The translations under genes and the position numbers were made by a program. Shown one piece after another: positions 1 to 9,308 of a stretch of 64,000 nucleotides of DNA. Positions within the stretch are counted from its first letter, which is position 1. Every line of letters starts with the position of its first letter. The DNA comes from Telluria sp042683405. GTDB lineage: Bacteria > Pseudomonadota > Gammaproteobacteria > Burkholderiales > Burkholderiaceae_D. Location of the stretch: the NCBI RefSeq assembly GCF_042683405.1, contig NZ_JBHUJS010000006.1, forward strand, positions 62,001 to 126,000. Reading direction: 5' to 3'. Under the pieces are notes generated by a model that did no database searches, had not been told where the DNA came from, and saw only the letters and a program-made list of their open reading frames with translations.

Positions 1-926
1 AGGTGCAGCTCTTCGGGCGCGAGGCCGAGTCCTTCCAGCGGCACCAGGCCCTTCTGGCGGTCCAGCACGCGCAGCACGAAGTTCTCGCCGTGGGTGGTCG
101 GCTGGGCGGAAGCGCGAAAGTCGATGGTGCGGCCCGAGAACTTGATCGAGATGCGGCCGTCCTGCGGCGCGCGCGATTCGGCGATGTTCATGTTGCTCAT
201 CACCTTCAGGCGCACCACCATCGCCGGCCAGTAGGATTTGTGCAGGCTGCGGATCTGGCGCAGGATGCCGTCGATGCGGTAGCGGATCCGGAGGAAGCTC
301 TGCTCCGGCTCGAAGTGGATGTCGGAGGCGCCGTTCTGCACCGCGTCGGCCAGCAGCGCGTCGATCAGGCGCACCATCGGCTGGCTGTACTCGTCCGAGG
401 TGGAAGTCAGGCTGGCGTAGCTGATTTCGCCCGTCTCGATCTCGTGCAGGATGCCGTCGATCGACAGCTCGAAGCCGTAGTACTGGTCGATCGCGCGGCC
501 GATGTCGGTCTCGCCCACCAAAATGGGGGTGATGGTGATGCCCTTGACCAGCATGGCGCTGATCTGGTCGAGCGCCACGATATTGCTGGTGTCGGCCATC
601 GCCAGGATCAGGTTGTCCGTATCGCGTTCGTACACGATCGGGAACACCCGGTAGCGCTTGGCGACGTCCTTGGGAATCAGCTGGAGCGCGATCGCATCCA
701 CCACCAGGTTGGTCAGGTCGGCGCTCTGCTGCTTCAGGTTCTCGGACAGGGCCTCGCGCACCGTCGCCTCGGTCACGAAGCCGAGCGAAATCAGCAGCTT
801 GCCGAGCGGTTCGTTGGTGCGCTTTTGCTCGATCAGCGCGATGCGCAGCTGGTCCTCGCTGATGACGCCTTTCTGGATCAGCAGTTTGCCAAGCGGGATC
901 TTGGGGTGGTGGTTCTGCTCCGCCAT
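1..926 (-). CDS. PulE/GspE-type pilus assembly ATPase, second copy (3' part outside window)
   Basis: This is the N-terminal 308 codons of a type II secretion/type IV pilus assembly ATPase; the frame is open to the left edge. It starts at ATG 924-926 with residues MAEQNHHPKIPLGKLLIQ. The first ~150 residues are the MshEN-type N-terminal domain with repeated LGKLLI..G elements, followed by the start of the GspE core (ASDIHFEPE, IRYRIDG, RAPQDGRISIK). The Walker A site would lie beyond the edge. It begins 8 bases after the TPR gene at 935-2647 on the same strand. It resembles the mshE product at 6372-8075 but is clearly diverged. It probably powers pilus extension or secretion through the secretin encoded at 2644-4554. 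The family call is firm; the specific system is inferred. Confidence 0.88.
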   Translation of the reverse strand, partial: MAEQNHHPKIPLGKLLIQKGVISEDQLRIALIEQKRTNEPLGKLLISLGFVTEATVREALSENLKQQSADLTNLVVDAIALQLIPKDVAKRYRVFPIVYERDTDNLILAMADTSNIVALDQISAMLVKGITITPILVGETDIGRAIDQYYGFELSIDGILHEIETGEISYASLTSTSDEYSQPMVRLIDALLADAVQNGASDIHFEPEQSFLRIRYRIDGILRQIRSLHKSYWPAMVVRLKVMSNMNIAESRAPQDGRISIKFSGRTIDFRASAQPTTHGENFVLRVLDRQKGLVPLEGLGLAPEELH

Positions 927-934
927 CTCGTCCC

Positions 935-2647
935 TCACCGCCCGCCGAGTTCCCGGATGCGGTTGGCCACGGCGCTGGTGTTGAAACCGGCCGCGCCGCC
1001 CGGCGCGAGCGCCAGCGCGCGCTGGTAATAGGTGAGCGCGAGCTTGGGCTGGTTGATCCGGTCCAGGCCCACGGCCAGGTTGAACGCGTTCTCGGCGCTC
1101 TGCGGCGTCACCGCATAGGCCTTGAAGTACTGCTGCTGCGCTTCGGACCAGCGCCCCTGGCGGGCGTACAGGTGGCCCAGCGCCGACAGGGCCGATGCGG
1201 CTTCCGGGTTGAGGTTGATGATGCGGCGCAGGCGCGCCTCGGTCTGGACCGGGTCGGCCTGGCGGATCGCAACCAGTCCGGCCAGTGCGTCGGCATCGTT
1301 CGGGTCCGCATCGAGCAGCCGCGCGTAGATGTCGGCCGCGCGTTCCGGCTGGCGGTCGCGCAACGCGATCGCGGCGGCGCCGAACAGCACGTCGCGGTTG
1401 CGCGGGTCGGTCTGCAGCAGGGCGTTGTACTGCTCGCGCGCGACGTCGATATCGCCCTGTCGCAGCGCGGCGTAGGCCGACTGCAGCGCCGGGTTGACCT
1501 CGCCGGACGTGGTGCGCTGCTGTACCTGCACCGGTGCGTTGCCGCTGGTGGTGGGCGGCATGGCCGCGACCGGTGAAGTGGTGACGCCGGAAGATGCCGG
1601 TGCTTGCGGGACTGCCGGCGGCGTCGTGGAAGGCGTGATGGTTACGCCGGAAGCCGCACCGGGGTTCGCCGCCGCGGCGGCTTCGGCCGCCTGGCGGTCG
1701 ATGCGCGCATAGTCTTCCGGCGTCATGCCCTGCATTTGTTCGGGAGTTGGCGGCGGCACTGCTTGCGGGGCGGCGGCCACTGCCGGCGCCTGCTGCTGGA
1801 CCGGAGCCGGGGCCGGGACAGGCGCGCCAGCGGCGGCGGGCGCTGGCACGGGGGCGGCGGTAACAGGCTGGGCCGGCGCTGCCGACATGTCCGGCGGGGT
1901 ATAGGCCTGCGCCTCGTAGCCGGGCGCCGCCGGGTAGGCGGGGGCAGCGCCGGGGGCGACCACGATGGCGCCGCTTTCAGGTTGCGCCGGCATCGCGGTG
2001 CTGCCGGCCATGCCTGGCATCGGCACCGGCGGCAGGTTCTTGCTGGAGCCCGGGCCATACACGGCGCGCCAGTACAGGTAGCCGAAGGTCGCCACGATCA
2101 GGAACAGGATCCCCAGCAGCGCGGCAAGGCGCATCGTGCGCGGATTGGGTGCGCGCATGGGCGCCGCCGGCGCCTGCCGTGGCGGCTGGACAGGCGGGGG
2201 CGTACCGGTGCGCGAACGCTGGCGCGCCGCCTCTGCGCGTGCAGCGCGTGCGGCACCCGCTTGCGGCGGCACCGGCTTGCGTGCGTTCGCGGTCGGCGGG
2301 CCTTCGCCGGGCGGCTCGCTGGCGGCGGGCGGCACCGCCGTGTGCATGGCGTCGGCAATATCGGCCGGATCTTGCGGCTCGTTCCAGTTGGGGACGGGCA
2401 GGTCGGGGAGGGTGGCGTCGTGGGCAGGCGCCGGCGGATCGATCGGTTCCAGGCTGAAGTCGGCGGCGTCCGCGGGAACGTCCAGTTTTACCGGGTCGGT
2501 CGCGCGGCGGTTGCGCGGCAGCGGCTCCTGCGGCGCCAGTTCCAGCACCTCGTCGTATTCCTCGGAAGGCTTGACCAGGTCATCTTCGCCCGCGTGGCTG
2601 CGCTTCGCCTGCTCCGCCTTCTTCAGCGCCTGCATCAATAGGCTCAT
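935..2647 (-). CDS. MshN-like TPR membrane protein (second copy)
   Basis: The 570-residue protein starts MSLLMQALKKAEQAKR. This matches the N-terminal style of the MshN at 21260-22372 (MSLINKMLQDLDARR). A single membrane segment lies near residues 173-192 (LAALLGILFLIVATFGYLYW). It is followed by a long Pro/Ala/Gln-rich linker and a C-terminal block of TPR-like repeats (e.g. NAFNLAVGLDRINQPKLALTYY). The start ATG overlaps the stop of the upstream secretin gene by four bases (ATGA). In MSHA-type systems MshN is thought to bridge inner-membrane components and the secretin. It is longer than the second copy (370 aa), mainly through the linker. The low-complexity linker makes its exact homology uncertain. 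Confidence 0.82.
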   Translation of the reverse strand: MSLLMQALKKAEQAKRSHAGEDDLVKPSEEYDEVLELAPQEPLPRNRRATDPVKLDVPADAADFSLEPIDPPAPAHDATLPDLPVPNWNEPQDPADIADAMHTAVPPAASEPPGEGPPTANARKPVPPQAGAARAARAEAARQRSRTGTPPPVQPPRQAPAAPMRAPNPRTMRLAALLGILFLIVATFGYLYWRAVYGPGSSKNLPPVPMPGMAGSTAMPAQPESGAIVVAPGAAPAYPAAPGYEAQAYTPPDMSAAPAQPVTAAPVPAPAAAGAPVPAPAPVQQQAPAVAAAPQAVPPPTPEQMQGMTPEDYARIDRQAAEAAAAANPGAASGVTITPSTTPPAVPQAPASSGVTTSPVAAMPPTTSGNAPVQVQQRTTSGEVNPALQSAYAALRQGDIDVAREQYNALLQTDPRNRDVLFGAAAIALRDRQPERAADIYARLLDADPNDADALAGLVAIRQADPVQTEARLRRIINLNPEAASALSALGHLYARQGRWSEAQQQYFKAYAVTPQSAENAFNLAVGLDRINQPKLALTYYQRALALAPGGAAGFNTSAVANRIRELGGR

Positions 2648-4554
2648 GGCTTTTGCCCTTTCACGCGGCGCGGATCGGTGGCCGGCTCGGAATACGGATG
2701 CTGGTTGATCCGGTCCTCGTTCGGCAGCAGGTAGCGGTAGTTGCGGTAGTCGCCGTTCACGCTGGCGCTCTTGACCACCACCGGGCGGATAAAGATCACC
2801 AGCTCGGTCTTGCTGCTGGTCTCGTTACGGTACGAGAACAGGTTGCCGATCAGGGGCACGCGGCTGACCAGCGGGATGCCGTCGCGGGTATTGTCCGCCG
2901 AATCCTGCATCAGGCCGCCCAGCATCGCGATATCGCCGCTGAACACCTTGAGCACGGACTCCACTTCGCGCGCCTGGATGACCGGCACGCGGCTGACCAC
3001 GTTCTCGGCGGCCAGCGCCGGGTTGGGGTCCTGCTCGAAGCCGACCACGCGCGTGATCGTCGGACGCACGTTCAGGGTGACTTCGTCGGTGTCCGCGATC
3101 TGCGGCGTCACGCTCATCACAAAGCCGACCGGCACCGTTTCGAGCTTGGATTCATAAGTGGCCGGCGTGGCGATCACGCCGTTCGTGCCGACCACCGCAG
3201 GGGTTACCTTGATCGTGAAGAAGACATTGTTGTCGACCACCTTGAGCATGGCGGTCTGGTTGTTCAGGACACTGATCTTGGGGCTGGACAGCACCTTGAC
3301 CTTGCCGAACGATTCGAGCAACTGCACCGCGGTGCTGATATTGCCCAGCGCCGATTCCGGATTCAGGTAGTTGAGCGTGAAGATGCCGGGCGTCGACCCG
3401 ATCGCAATGCCGGAGGGCAGGGTGCCGATGCGGCCCTGCGTCAGGTTCAGTCCCCCCGAGCCCAGACGGCTCCAGTTGATGCCCTGCTGGTAATCGTCCG
3501 ACAGGCGCACTTCGATCACGGTGGCCTCGATCAGCACCTGGCGCCGCGCGCTGGAAAGCACGATGTCGAGGAATTCCTGGATCTTCTCGTGCTGGCGCCC
3601 GGTCGCGCGCACCGTCAGCAGCCCGCTCTCCGGATTGATGATCACCGAAGACAGGTCGCGCTCGCGCGTGCCGGCCGTACCCGATGCGCCGCCGAACGCC
3701 GCGATGACGTTTTCCGGCGGCGTCGTTTGCAGCGGCGGCGCGGCCGGCTGGAAGGTGCCGGGCTGCTGCTGCGCGGTGCCGCCCTGCGCGCCTTGCGCCT
3801 GGGCGGACGATTGCGACGGCGCCTGCTGGGTGGGCGAGGTGCGCGCATTGATGGCGGTGAGCGGATCGGCCAGGGTCGAATCGCGCAGCATGTCGCGCAC
3901 GTTGCGCTCCAGGTTGGCCCAGAAGTTGTTCTCGGAGCGGTTCACCACTTCCGTGGTCGAGTTGTTGTTGCCGGATCCGGTGGATTGCCCGCCGTAGGAC
4001 GGCTGCTGCTGCGACTGCTGCGAACCCTGGGTCTGCGACGCGTAGCCCGACTGCTGCGGTCCGCCGCCGGTGGTCGAAATCTGGGTGGCGATATTGATGG
4101 AGCTGTTGGTGCTGCGCGCCATGTTCACATAGTCGATCTTGTAGTTGCGCCACTCGGGCGTGTCGCGCTCGACCACCAGCGTGCCGTTCTCGATCCGGTA
4201 GCGCATGTCCACCTGGCGCGAGATGCGGTGCAGCAGCTGGGGCAGGGTCTGGTCGATCGCGTTCAGCGTCACCTCGCCCTGGATGCCCGGATGGACATCG
4301 ACATTCATGCCGGCGTCGCGCGCCAGCGCGAACAGCACCGACTGCACCGGCACGCCGGTCACGCTCACGCTGTAGGTCTGCACCTGCGGCGCGGCCTTGG
4401 GCGGAGGCAGGGGGGCCGACTGGGCCACGTCGGGAATGGTGCCGCCCACGCGTGGCGCTTCGCTCACGTGCGCCATCGACCCCGGCAACGTGGTGGTGAC
4501 GCAGCCCGAAAACAGCGGGCAGGCCAGCAAGGCGAGAGATGTCTTTTTGATCAT
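2644..4554 (-). CDS. MshL-like outer-membrane secretin lipoprotein (second copy)
   Basis: The 636-residue protein forms the outer-membrane gate of a type IV pilus or type II secretion machine. The chosen start is ATG 4554 (MIKKTSLALLACPLFSGC), 10 bases after an AGGA ribosome site; an ATG at 4563 is too close to that site. The lipobox LFSGC predicts a lipid anchor. A secretin N0/STN-like domain covers about residues 70-150, a Gln/Ser/Gly-rich linker about 155-300, and the conserved secretin C-terminal domain follows (VLSSPKISVLNNQ, GLMQDSADNTRDGIPLVSRV). It sits between the MshM-like ATPase gene and the MshN-like gene, with which it overlaps. It is paralogous to 18604-20373. Confidence 0.9.
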   Translation of the reverse strand: MIKKTSLALLACPLFSGCVTTTLPGSMAHVSEAPRVGGTIPDVAQSAPLPPPKAAPQVQTYSVSVTGVPVQSVLFALARDAGMNVDVHPGIQGEVTLNAIDQTLPQLLHRISRQVDMRYRIENGTLVVERDTPEWRNYKIDYVNMARSTNSSINIATQISTTGGGPQQSGYASQTQGSQQSQQQPSYGGQSTGSGNNNSTTEVVNRSENNFWANLERNVRDMLRDSTLADPLTAINARTSPTQQAPSQSSAQAQGAQGGTAQQQPGTFQPAAPPLQTTPPENVIAAFGGASGTAGTRERDLSSVIINPESGLLTVRATGRQHEKIQEFLDIVLSSARRQVLIEATVIEVRLSDDYQQGINWSRLGSGGLNLTQGRIGTLPSGIAIGSTPGIFTLNYLNPESALGNISTAVQLLESFGKVKVLSSPKISVLNNQTAMLKVVDNNVFFTIKVTPAVVGTNGVIATPATYESKLETVPVGFVMSVTPQIADTDEVTLNVRPTITRVVGFEQDPNPALAAENVVSRVPVIQAREVESVLKVFSGDIAMLGGLMQDSADNTRDGIPLVSRVPLIGNLFSYRNETSSKTELVIFIRPVVVKSASVNGDYRNYRYLLPNEDRINQHPYSEPATDPRRVKGQKP

Positions 4555-4609
4555 ATGAACCATGTCCTGATAATGGCTGAAAAACAACTCTTCAGCAAAT
4601 GAGCCGCCC

Positions 4610-5494
4610 TCAATCGTGCCGCGCACCGGGCGCCAGCCAGCGCACCCCGCCCAGCAGCGCCGCGCCCATGCGCGGCAGCGCGGCGCGCGGCCGGAACGGG
4701 CTGTCGCGCAGCGCCGCTTGCGCGTGTCGCAGTTCGACCCGGCGCGCGTCGTCGATATAGGCCGCCAGCAGCGCCTTGTCGGCCAGGATGCTGATCCGGC
4801 GCACCACGCCGCGCGCCGCGCGCGAGATGCAGCGGGTGGCGCCGACCGAGAACACGCGCTCGCCGCGGTAGCCCGCGGCATGCAGGCGGAACGCGAGGAA
4901 GTCGTACACCGTAGGCTCCGGCATCAGCGGTACGGAAAAGCTTTGCGTGATGCGTTCGCGCAGCTGGCGCATGTGCGGCAGGTCCAGGTGGCGGTCCAGC
5001 TCCGGCTGCCCGAACAGCACGATCTGCAGCAGCTTGTCGCGCGATGTTTCCAGGTTCGACAGCAGGCGCAACTCCTCCAGGGTCTCGAGAGGCATGGCCT
5101 GCGCCTCCTCGACCAGCAGCACGACCTGGCGGCCGCGCTCGTGGCGCGCGATCAGGTCCGCCTGCACCAGCCGGATCGCCTCGTCCAGCCGCAGCCCCGC
5201 GGTGTGCAGCCCCAGTTCGCTGGCCACCGCGTGGCAGACCTCGCGCGGCAACAGGGTCGGGTTGGCGATGTAGATGATGTCGATGTGCGGCGCCAGCCGG
5301 TGTTCCAGCATCCGGCACAGCATGGTCTTGCCGCTCCCTACCTCGCCGGTCACCTTGACGAAGCCTTCGCCGGCCTCGATCGCGCAGCACAGGGCCTCGA
5401 GCAGCTCCCCGCGCATATTTCCTTCAAAAAAGAAGTCCGGGTTCGGCGTGATGCCGAACGGCGGTTCCCGAAGGCCGAAGTGGTCCAGGTACAT
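4610..5494 (-). CDS. ExeA/MshM-like AAA ATPase (second copy)
   Basis: The 294-residue protein begins MYLDHFGLREPPFGITPNPD, the hallmark N-terminus of ExeA/GspA/MshM ATPases. Walker A is GEVGSGKT (residues 50-57). Walker B is VVLLVEEAQ (about 123-131), with Glu where the paralogue at 20373-21263 has Asp (VVLCLDEAQ). Such ATPases help the secretin cross or assemble in the cell wall. It lacks the obvious C-terminal membrane helix of the paralogue. It lies 9 bases downstream of the ABC ATPase gene and 55 bases upstream of the secretin gene, all in one orientation, so they are probably co-transcribed. Confidence 0.9.
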   Translation of the reverse strand: MYLDHFGLREPPFGITPNPDFFFEGNMRGELLEALCCAIEAGEGFVKVTGEVGSGKTMLCRMLEHRLAPHIDIIYIANPTLLPREVCHAVASELGLHTAGLRLDEAIRLVQADLIARHERGRQVVLLVEEAQAMPLETLEELRLLSNLETSRDKLLQIVLFGQPELDRHLDLPHMRQLRERITQSFSVPLMPEPTVYDFLAFRLHAAGYRGERVFSVGATRCISRAARGVVRRISILADKALLAAYIDDARRVELRHAQAALRDSPFRPRAALPRMGAALLGGVRWLAPGARHD

Positions 5495-5503
5495 GGCGGG
5501 GGT

Positions 5504-6220
5504 CTAGTGAATGCAGCGCAGGAAGGCTTGTTCTAATGAGCTTGCATCGTAGCGCGCCCTGCAATCGGATGGCGTCCCGGTGAACAGCAGCCGTCCACGG
5601 TCGAGTATCGCGACCCGGTCGCACAGCTCTTCCACGTCGGCCAGCGCGTGGGAGGTGAAGAACACGGTGCGTCCCTGTTCGCGCAGCCGCCGGAACTGGC
5701 GCTTGACCAGTGCCCGCGCCTTGGGGTCGAGCCCGCTTGCCGGCTCATCCAAGATATAGAGCTGCTTCCCGGCCATCAGGCAGGCGGCCAGTCCCAGCTT
5801 CTGGGCCATCCCTTTGGACATTTGCCGGGCCCGTTTGTCGAGCACGCCGCGCTCGAGTTCCAGCTCGCCCAGCAGGGCCAGCGCGGCCGCTTCGTCATAG
5901 GGCAGGCCGTGCAGCCGTAGCATGTAGCGCAGGAAGTCGCGGCCGGTCAGGTAGTACGGCGGCGCGAAGCGTTCGGGAAGGTAGCCCAGCGGCGAGCGTG
6001 AGGCGCTGTCGCGGTGGTCGATGCCGCAGATCTCGATGGTGCCGGCATCGGGGCGCGTGAAGTCCAGCAGGCAGCGCAACAGGCTGGTCTTGCCGGCCCC
6101 GTTGACGCCGACCAGCGCCACGCATTCGCCGGCGCCGACCTGCAGGTCGACGGCGTCGAGCACGCGGGCGCCTCCGTACTCCTTGGCAACCCCGGAAAAG
6201 TTGAGGACAGTGGCGTTCAT
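5504..6220 (-). CDS. ABC transporter ATP-binding protein without a visible permease
   Basis: The 238-residue protein is a single ABC ATPase domain of the NatA/CcmA type. It has Walker A GVNGAGKT (about 38-45), a degenerate signature region MSKGMAQK, Walker B LYILDEPASGLD, and a switch His in FFTSHALADVEEL. No permease or binding protein gene is next to it. It ends 9 bases before the MshM-like gene on the same strand, so it appears to be the first gene of the second pilus cluster. It could energise an exporter encoded elsewhere, or have joined the operon by chance. The upstream gap to mshE (6221-6371) must hold the divergent promoters; no convincing pair was seen. Confidence 0.9.
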   Translation of the reverse strand: MNATVLNFSGVAKEYGGARVLDAVDLQVGAGECVALVGVNGAGKTSLLRCLLDFTRPDAGTIEICGIDHRDSASRSPLGYLPERFAPPYYLTGRDFLRYMLRLHGLPYDEAAALALLGELELERGVLDKRARQMSKGMAQKLGLAACLMAGKQLYILDEPASGLDPKARALVKRQFRRLREQGRTVFFTSHALADVEELCDRVAILDRGRLLFTGTPSDCRARYDASSLEQAFLRCIH

Positions 6221-6371
6221 GGCGATGTGGTCAAAGTGGTCCTGCCGACTCTAGCGGAATTGAATGCATTACGACAACACGATTGGCCGGGGCGATGTGT
6301 TCTGGAATAGAATGACCGTTGGCATTCAATTAGAAAAACAAGGCGCTCGCGCCGTTCGTCCAAGGGTTGGT

Positions 6372-8075
6372 ATGGCTAGGCCAGAAAAAGTTCGCCTCGG
6401 GGAGATCCTCGTCCAGCAAAAACTGCTGTCCGAAGAGCAGCTGGCGCAAGCGCTGCAGGAGCAAAAGCGCAGCGGGCGCAAGCTGGGCCGCGTGTTCATC
6501 GAGAACGGGTTTGTTACCGAGGAGCAAATCTCCGGCGCACTGGCGCGGCAGTTGGCCATCCCTTACATCAACCTCAAGTTCTACAACACCAGCCCGGACG
6601 TCGTGCGCCTGCTGCCCGAAACGGCTGCACGCCGCTTCCGCGCGATCGTGCTGGAAGACCGCCGCGGTTCGCTGCTGGTTGGCCTGTCCGACCCGACCGA
6701 CCTGTTCGCGTACGACGAGATCACAAGGCTGGTGAAACAGAACATCGAGCTGGCCGTCGTGAACGAAACCGAAGTCCTGGCCGCGATCGACCGCATCTAC
6801 CGCCGTACCGAGGAAATCACCGACTTTGCGCGCGAGCTGGAGCAGGACCTGGGCGACAGCTACGTCGACTTCGGAGCGCTGGCCGGCAACACCAACCTCG
6901 AAGAAGCGCCGATCGTCAAGCTGCTGCAATCGGTGTTCGATGACGCCACCCAGGTGCGCGCATCGGACATCCACATCGAACCGCAGGAGGCGCGCCTGCA
7001 GATCCGCTTCCGCATCGACGGCGTGCTGCACCTGCAGACCGAGGCGGACATCAAGATCGCCACGCCGCTGGCGCTGCGCCTGAAGCTCATGTCCGACCTG
7101 GACATCTCGGAAAAACGCCTGCCCCAGGACGGCCGCTTCGTGATCAAGGTGCGCAACCAGCGCATCGACGTTCGTATCTCGACCATGCCGACCCAGTACG
7201 GCGAGTCGGTCGTGATGCGTTTGCTGAACCAGGCCGGGATGACGCTGCGGCTGGACGCCATCGGCATGCCGCGCACGCTGGTCGAGCGCTTCCGCTCGAT
7301 CGTCGCGCGCCCGAACGGGCTGGTGCTGGTGACCGGGCCGACCGGTAGCGGCAAGACCACCACTTTATATAGTGCGCTGGCGGAGCTGAACTCGGTCGAA
7401 AAGAAGCTGATCACGGTCGAGGACCCAGTCGAATACCGGCTGCCGGGCATCAACCAGGTGCAGGTCAACGAAAAGATCGACCTGTCCTTCGCCAAGGTGC
7501 TGCGCTCGGCGCTGCGCCAGGACCCGGACATCGTGCTGGTCGGCGAGATGCGCGACCAGGAGACAGCCCAGATCGGCCTGCGCGCCGCGATGACCGGCCA
7601 CCTGGTGCTGTCCACGCTGCACACCAACGATGCCGCCAGCACGCCGCTGCGCCTGATGGATATGGGCGTGCCACGCTACATGGTCGGCAGCTCGCTGCAG
7701 GCGGTGCTGGCGCAGCGCCTGGTGCGCGTGATCTGCGAGAGCTGCACCACCGAATATGATCCGACGCCGACCGAGCGCGAATGGCTGCGCTCCGAACTGC
7801 ACGAGCATGCCGCCACCACGCGCTTCCAGTACGGGAAAGGCTGCTCGCACTGCAACGGCATGGGCTACCGCGGCAGGACGGGCGTGTACGAACTGCTCGA
7901 GATGACGTCGCATGTGGTGGACGCTGCCAATCATCCCGATCCGACCCACTTCCTGAAAGCGGCGCACGCGGAGATGCGCGGCGAAACGCTGCGCCGCCAT
8001 GCCGTGCAGCTGGCGGTGCAGGGCAGGACCACGGTGTCCGAGGCGATGCGCATCAGTAACCAGCTCGAGGACTGA
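6372..8075 (+). CDS. mshE: MSHA biogenesis ATPase MshE (PulE/GspE family)
   Basis: This hexameric cytoplasmic ATPase drives pilin assembly. The chosen start is ATG 6372 (MARPEKVRLGEILVQQ, 567 aa), 5 bases after an AAGGG ribosome site; in-frame upstream ATGs have no such site. The MshEN N-terminal domain has repeats of LGE(I/V)L and LGRVFIENG and, by family precedent, may bind c-di-GMP. Walker A is GPTGSGKT (about 322-329), followed by GEMRDQET. A four-cysteine zinc motif has pairs at about 455/458 and 491/494. It begins the plus-strand MSHA operon, and mshG follows after 3 bases. Confidence 0.93.
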   Translation: MARPEKVRLGEILVQQKLLSEEQLAQALQEQKRSGRKLGRVFIENGFVTEEQISGALARQLAIPYINLKFYNTSPDVVRLLPETAARRFRAIVLEDRRGSLLVGLSDPTDLFAYDEITRLVKQNIELAVVNETEVLAAIDRIYRRTEEITDFARELEQDLGDSYVDFGALAGNTNLEEAPIVKLLQSVFDDATQVRASDIHIEPQEARLQIRFRIDGVLHLQTEADIKIATPLALRLKLMSDLDISEKRLPQDGRFVIKVRNQRIDVRISTMPTQYGESVVMRLLNQAGMTLRLDAIGMPRTLVERFRSIVARPNGLVLVTGPTGSGKTTTLYSALAELNSVEKKLITVEDPVEYRLPGINQVQVNEKIDLSFAKVLRSALRQDPDIVLVGEMRDQETAQIGLRAAMTGHLVLSTLHTNDAASTPLRLMDMGVPRYMVGSSLQAVLAQRLVRVICESCTTEYDPTPTEREWLRSELHEHAATTRFQYGKGCSHCNGMGYRGRTGVYELLEMTSHVVDAANHPDPTHFLKAAHAEMRGETLRRHAVQLAVQGRTTVSEAMRISNQLED

Positions 8076-8078
8076 TCG

Positions 8079-9308
8079 GTGCCTTTCTACGCCTACAAGG
8101 GACGCAACGCGCGCGGCGAATTGATGCAGGGCGTGCTGGAAGGCGCCGACAGCGGAGCGGTCGCCGACCAGCTGTTCAGCACCGGCGTGACGCCGATCGA
8201 GATCAGCGAAACCAAGCGCGCGGTCTCGGACGGCAAGATGACGGTGTGGGAGCGTCTCACCGAGAAGAAGCCCACCTCGATGGACGTGCAACTGTTCAGC
8301 CGCCAGATGTACACCCTGCTCAAGTCGGGCGTGCCCATCATGCGCGGGCTGGCGGGATTGCAGGAGTCGGCGATCAGCAAGTCCTTCGCGCGCGTGATCA
8401 AGGACCTGCGCGAGTCGCTGGACTCGGGCCGCGAGCTGTCCTCGGCGATGCGCCGCCACGAAGGCGTGTTCGACAACTTCTACCTGTCCATGGTGCGGGT
8501 GGGCGAGATGACCGGCCGCCTCGACGACGTGTTCCTGCGCCTGTTCAATCATCTTGAATTCGAGCGCGACATGCGCGACCGGGTCAAATCGGCCATGCGC
8601 TACCCGAGCTTTGTGCTGATTGCGATGGTCATTGCAATGTTCGTGGTGAACCTGCTGGTCATTCCCCAATTCACCAAGGTGTTCGCCTCACTCAAGGTCG
8701 AGCTGCCGATCATGACCCGGATCCTGATCGGCACGTCGAACTTCACCACCACGTACTGGCCGGTGATGCTGGTGGGCGCGATCGCGGCGTTCTTCCTCGT
8801 TCGGGCCTGGATTGCCACCCCGTCCGGGCGCTTCACATGGGACAAGAAGAAGCTGAAAATCCCGATCGCCGGAAAGATCATCCTGAAGGCGACGATGGCG
8901 CGGTTCGCGCGCAGCTTTGCCCTGTCCTCCAAAAGCGGCGTGCCGATTGTCCAGGCGCTGACGGTCGTGTCGCAGACGGTGGACAACGCCTACCTCTCGG
9001 CCCGCATCGAACAGATGCGCGACGGCGTCGAACGTGGCGAAAGCATCCTGCGGACCTCGGTGGCCGCCGGCGTATTTACCCCGATCGTGCTGCAGATGAT
9101 CGCTGTTGGCGAGGAGACTGGCTCGCTTGACGACTTGATGGATGAGATCGCGGCCTTGTACGAACGCGAAGTGGACTACGAACTGAAGACACTATCGGCG
9201 CAGATCGAACCCTTGCTGATCGTTTTCCTGGGCGTGATGGTGACCATCCTGGCGCTGGGCATTTTTGTGCCGCTGTGGGACATGGGGAAGGCTGCGCTGC
9301 CTAAATGA
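8079..9308 (+). CDS. mshG: MSHA platform protein MshG (GspF/PilC family)
   Basis: The 409-residue inner-membrane platform protein of the pilus machine begins PFYAYKGRNARGE, typical of the GspF family. The start is GTG at 8079, three bases after the mshE stop. Two GspF domains are visible, each opening with a segment of the type FSRQMYTLLKSGVPIM and FARSFALSSKSGVPIV. Membrane helices lie near the middle (FVLIAMVIAMFVVNLLVI) and at the C-terminus (VFLGVMVTILALGIFVPLW). It interacts with MshE by family precedent. Its stop overlaps the next gene (ATGA). Confidence 0.93.
   Translation: MPFYAYKGRNARGELMQGVLEGADSGAVADQLFSTGVTPIEISETKRAVSDGKMTVWERLTEKKPTSMDVQLFSRQMYTLLKSGVPIMRGLAGLQESAISKSFARVIKDLRESLDSGRELSSAMRRHEGVFDNFYLSMVRVGEMTGRLDDVFLRLFNHLEFERDMRDRVKSAMRYPSFVLIAMVIAMFVVNLLVIPQFTKVFASLKVELPIMTRILIGTSNFTTTYWPVMLVGAIAAFFLVRAWIATPSGRFTWDKKKLKIPIAGKIILKATMARFARSFALSSKSGVPIVQALTVVSQTVDNAYLSARIEQMRDGVERGESILRTSVAAGVFTPIVLQMIAVGEETGSLDDLMDEIAALYEREVDYELKTLSAQIEPLLIVFLGVMVTILALGIFVPLWDMGKAALPK

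Noticed and set aside
2653..4602. Long plus-strand open frame opposite the secretin gene
   Set aside because: It is the high-GC mirror of a convincing secretin; composition is Arg/His/Gly-biased and no domain is visible.
6259..6313. Promoter upstream of mshE (TTGGCC ... TAGAAT)
   Set aside because: Spacing is 19 bases and the -35 is weak; not strong enough to list.
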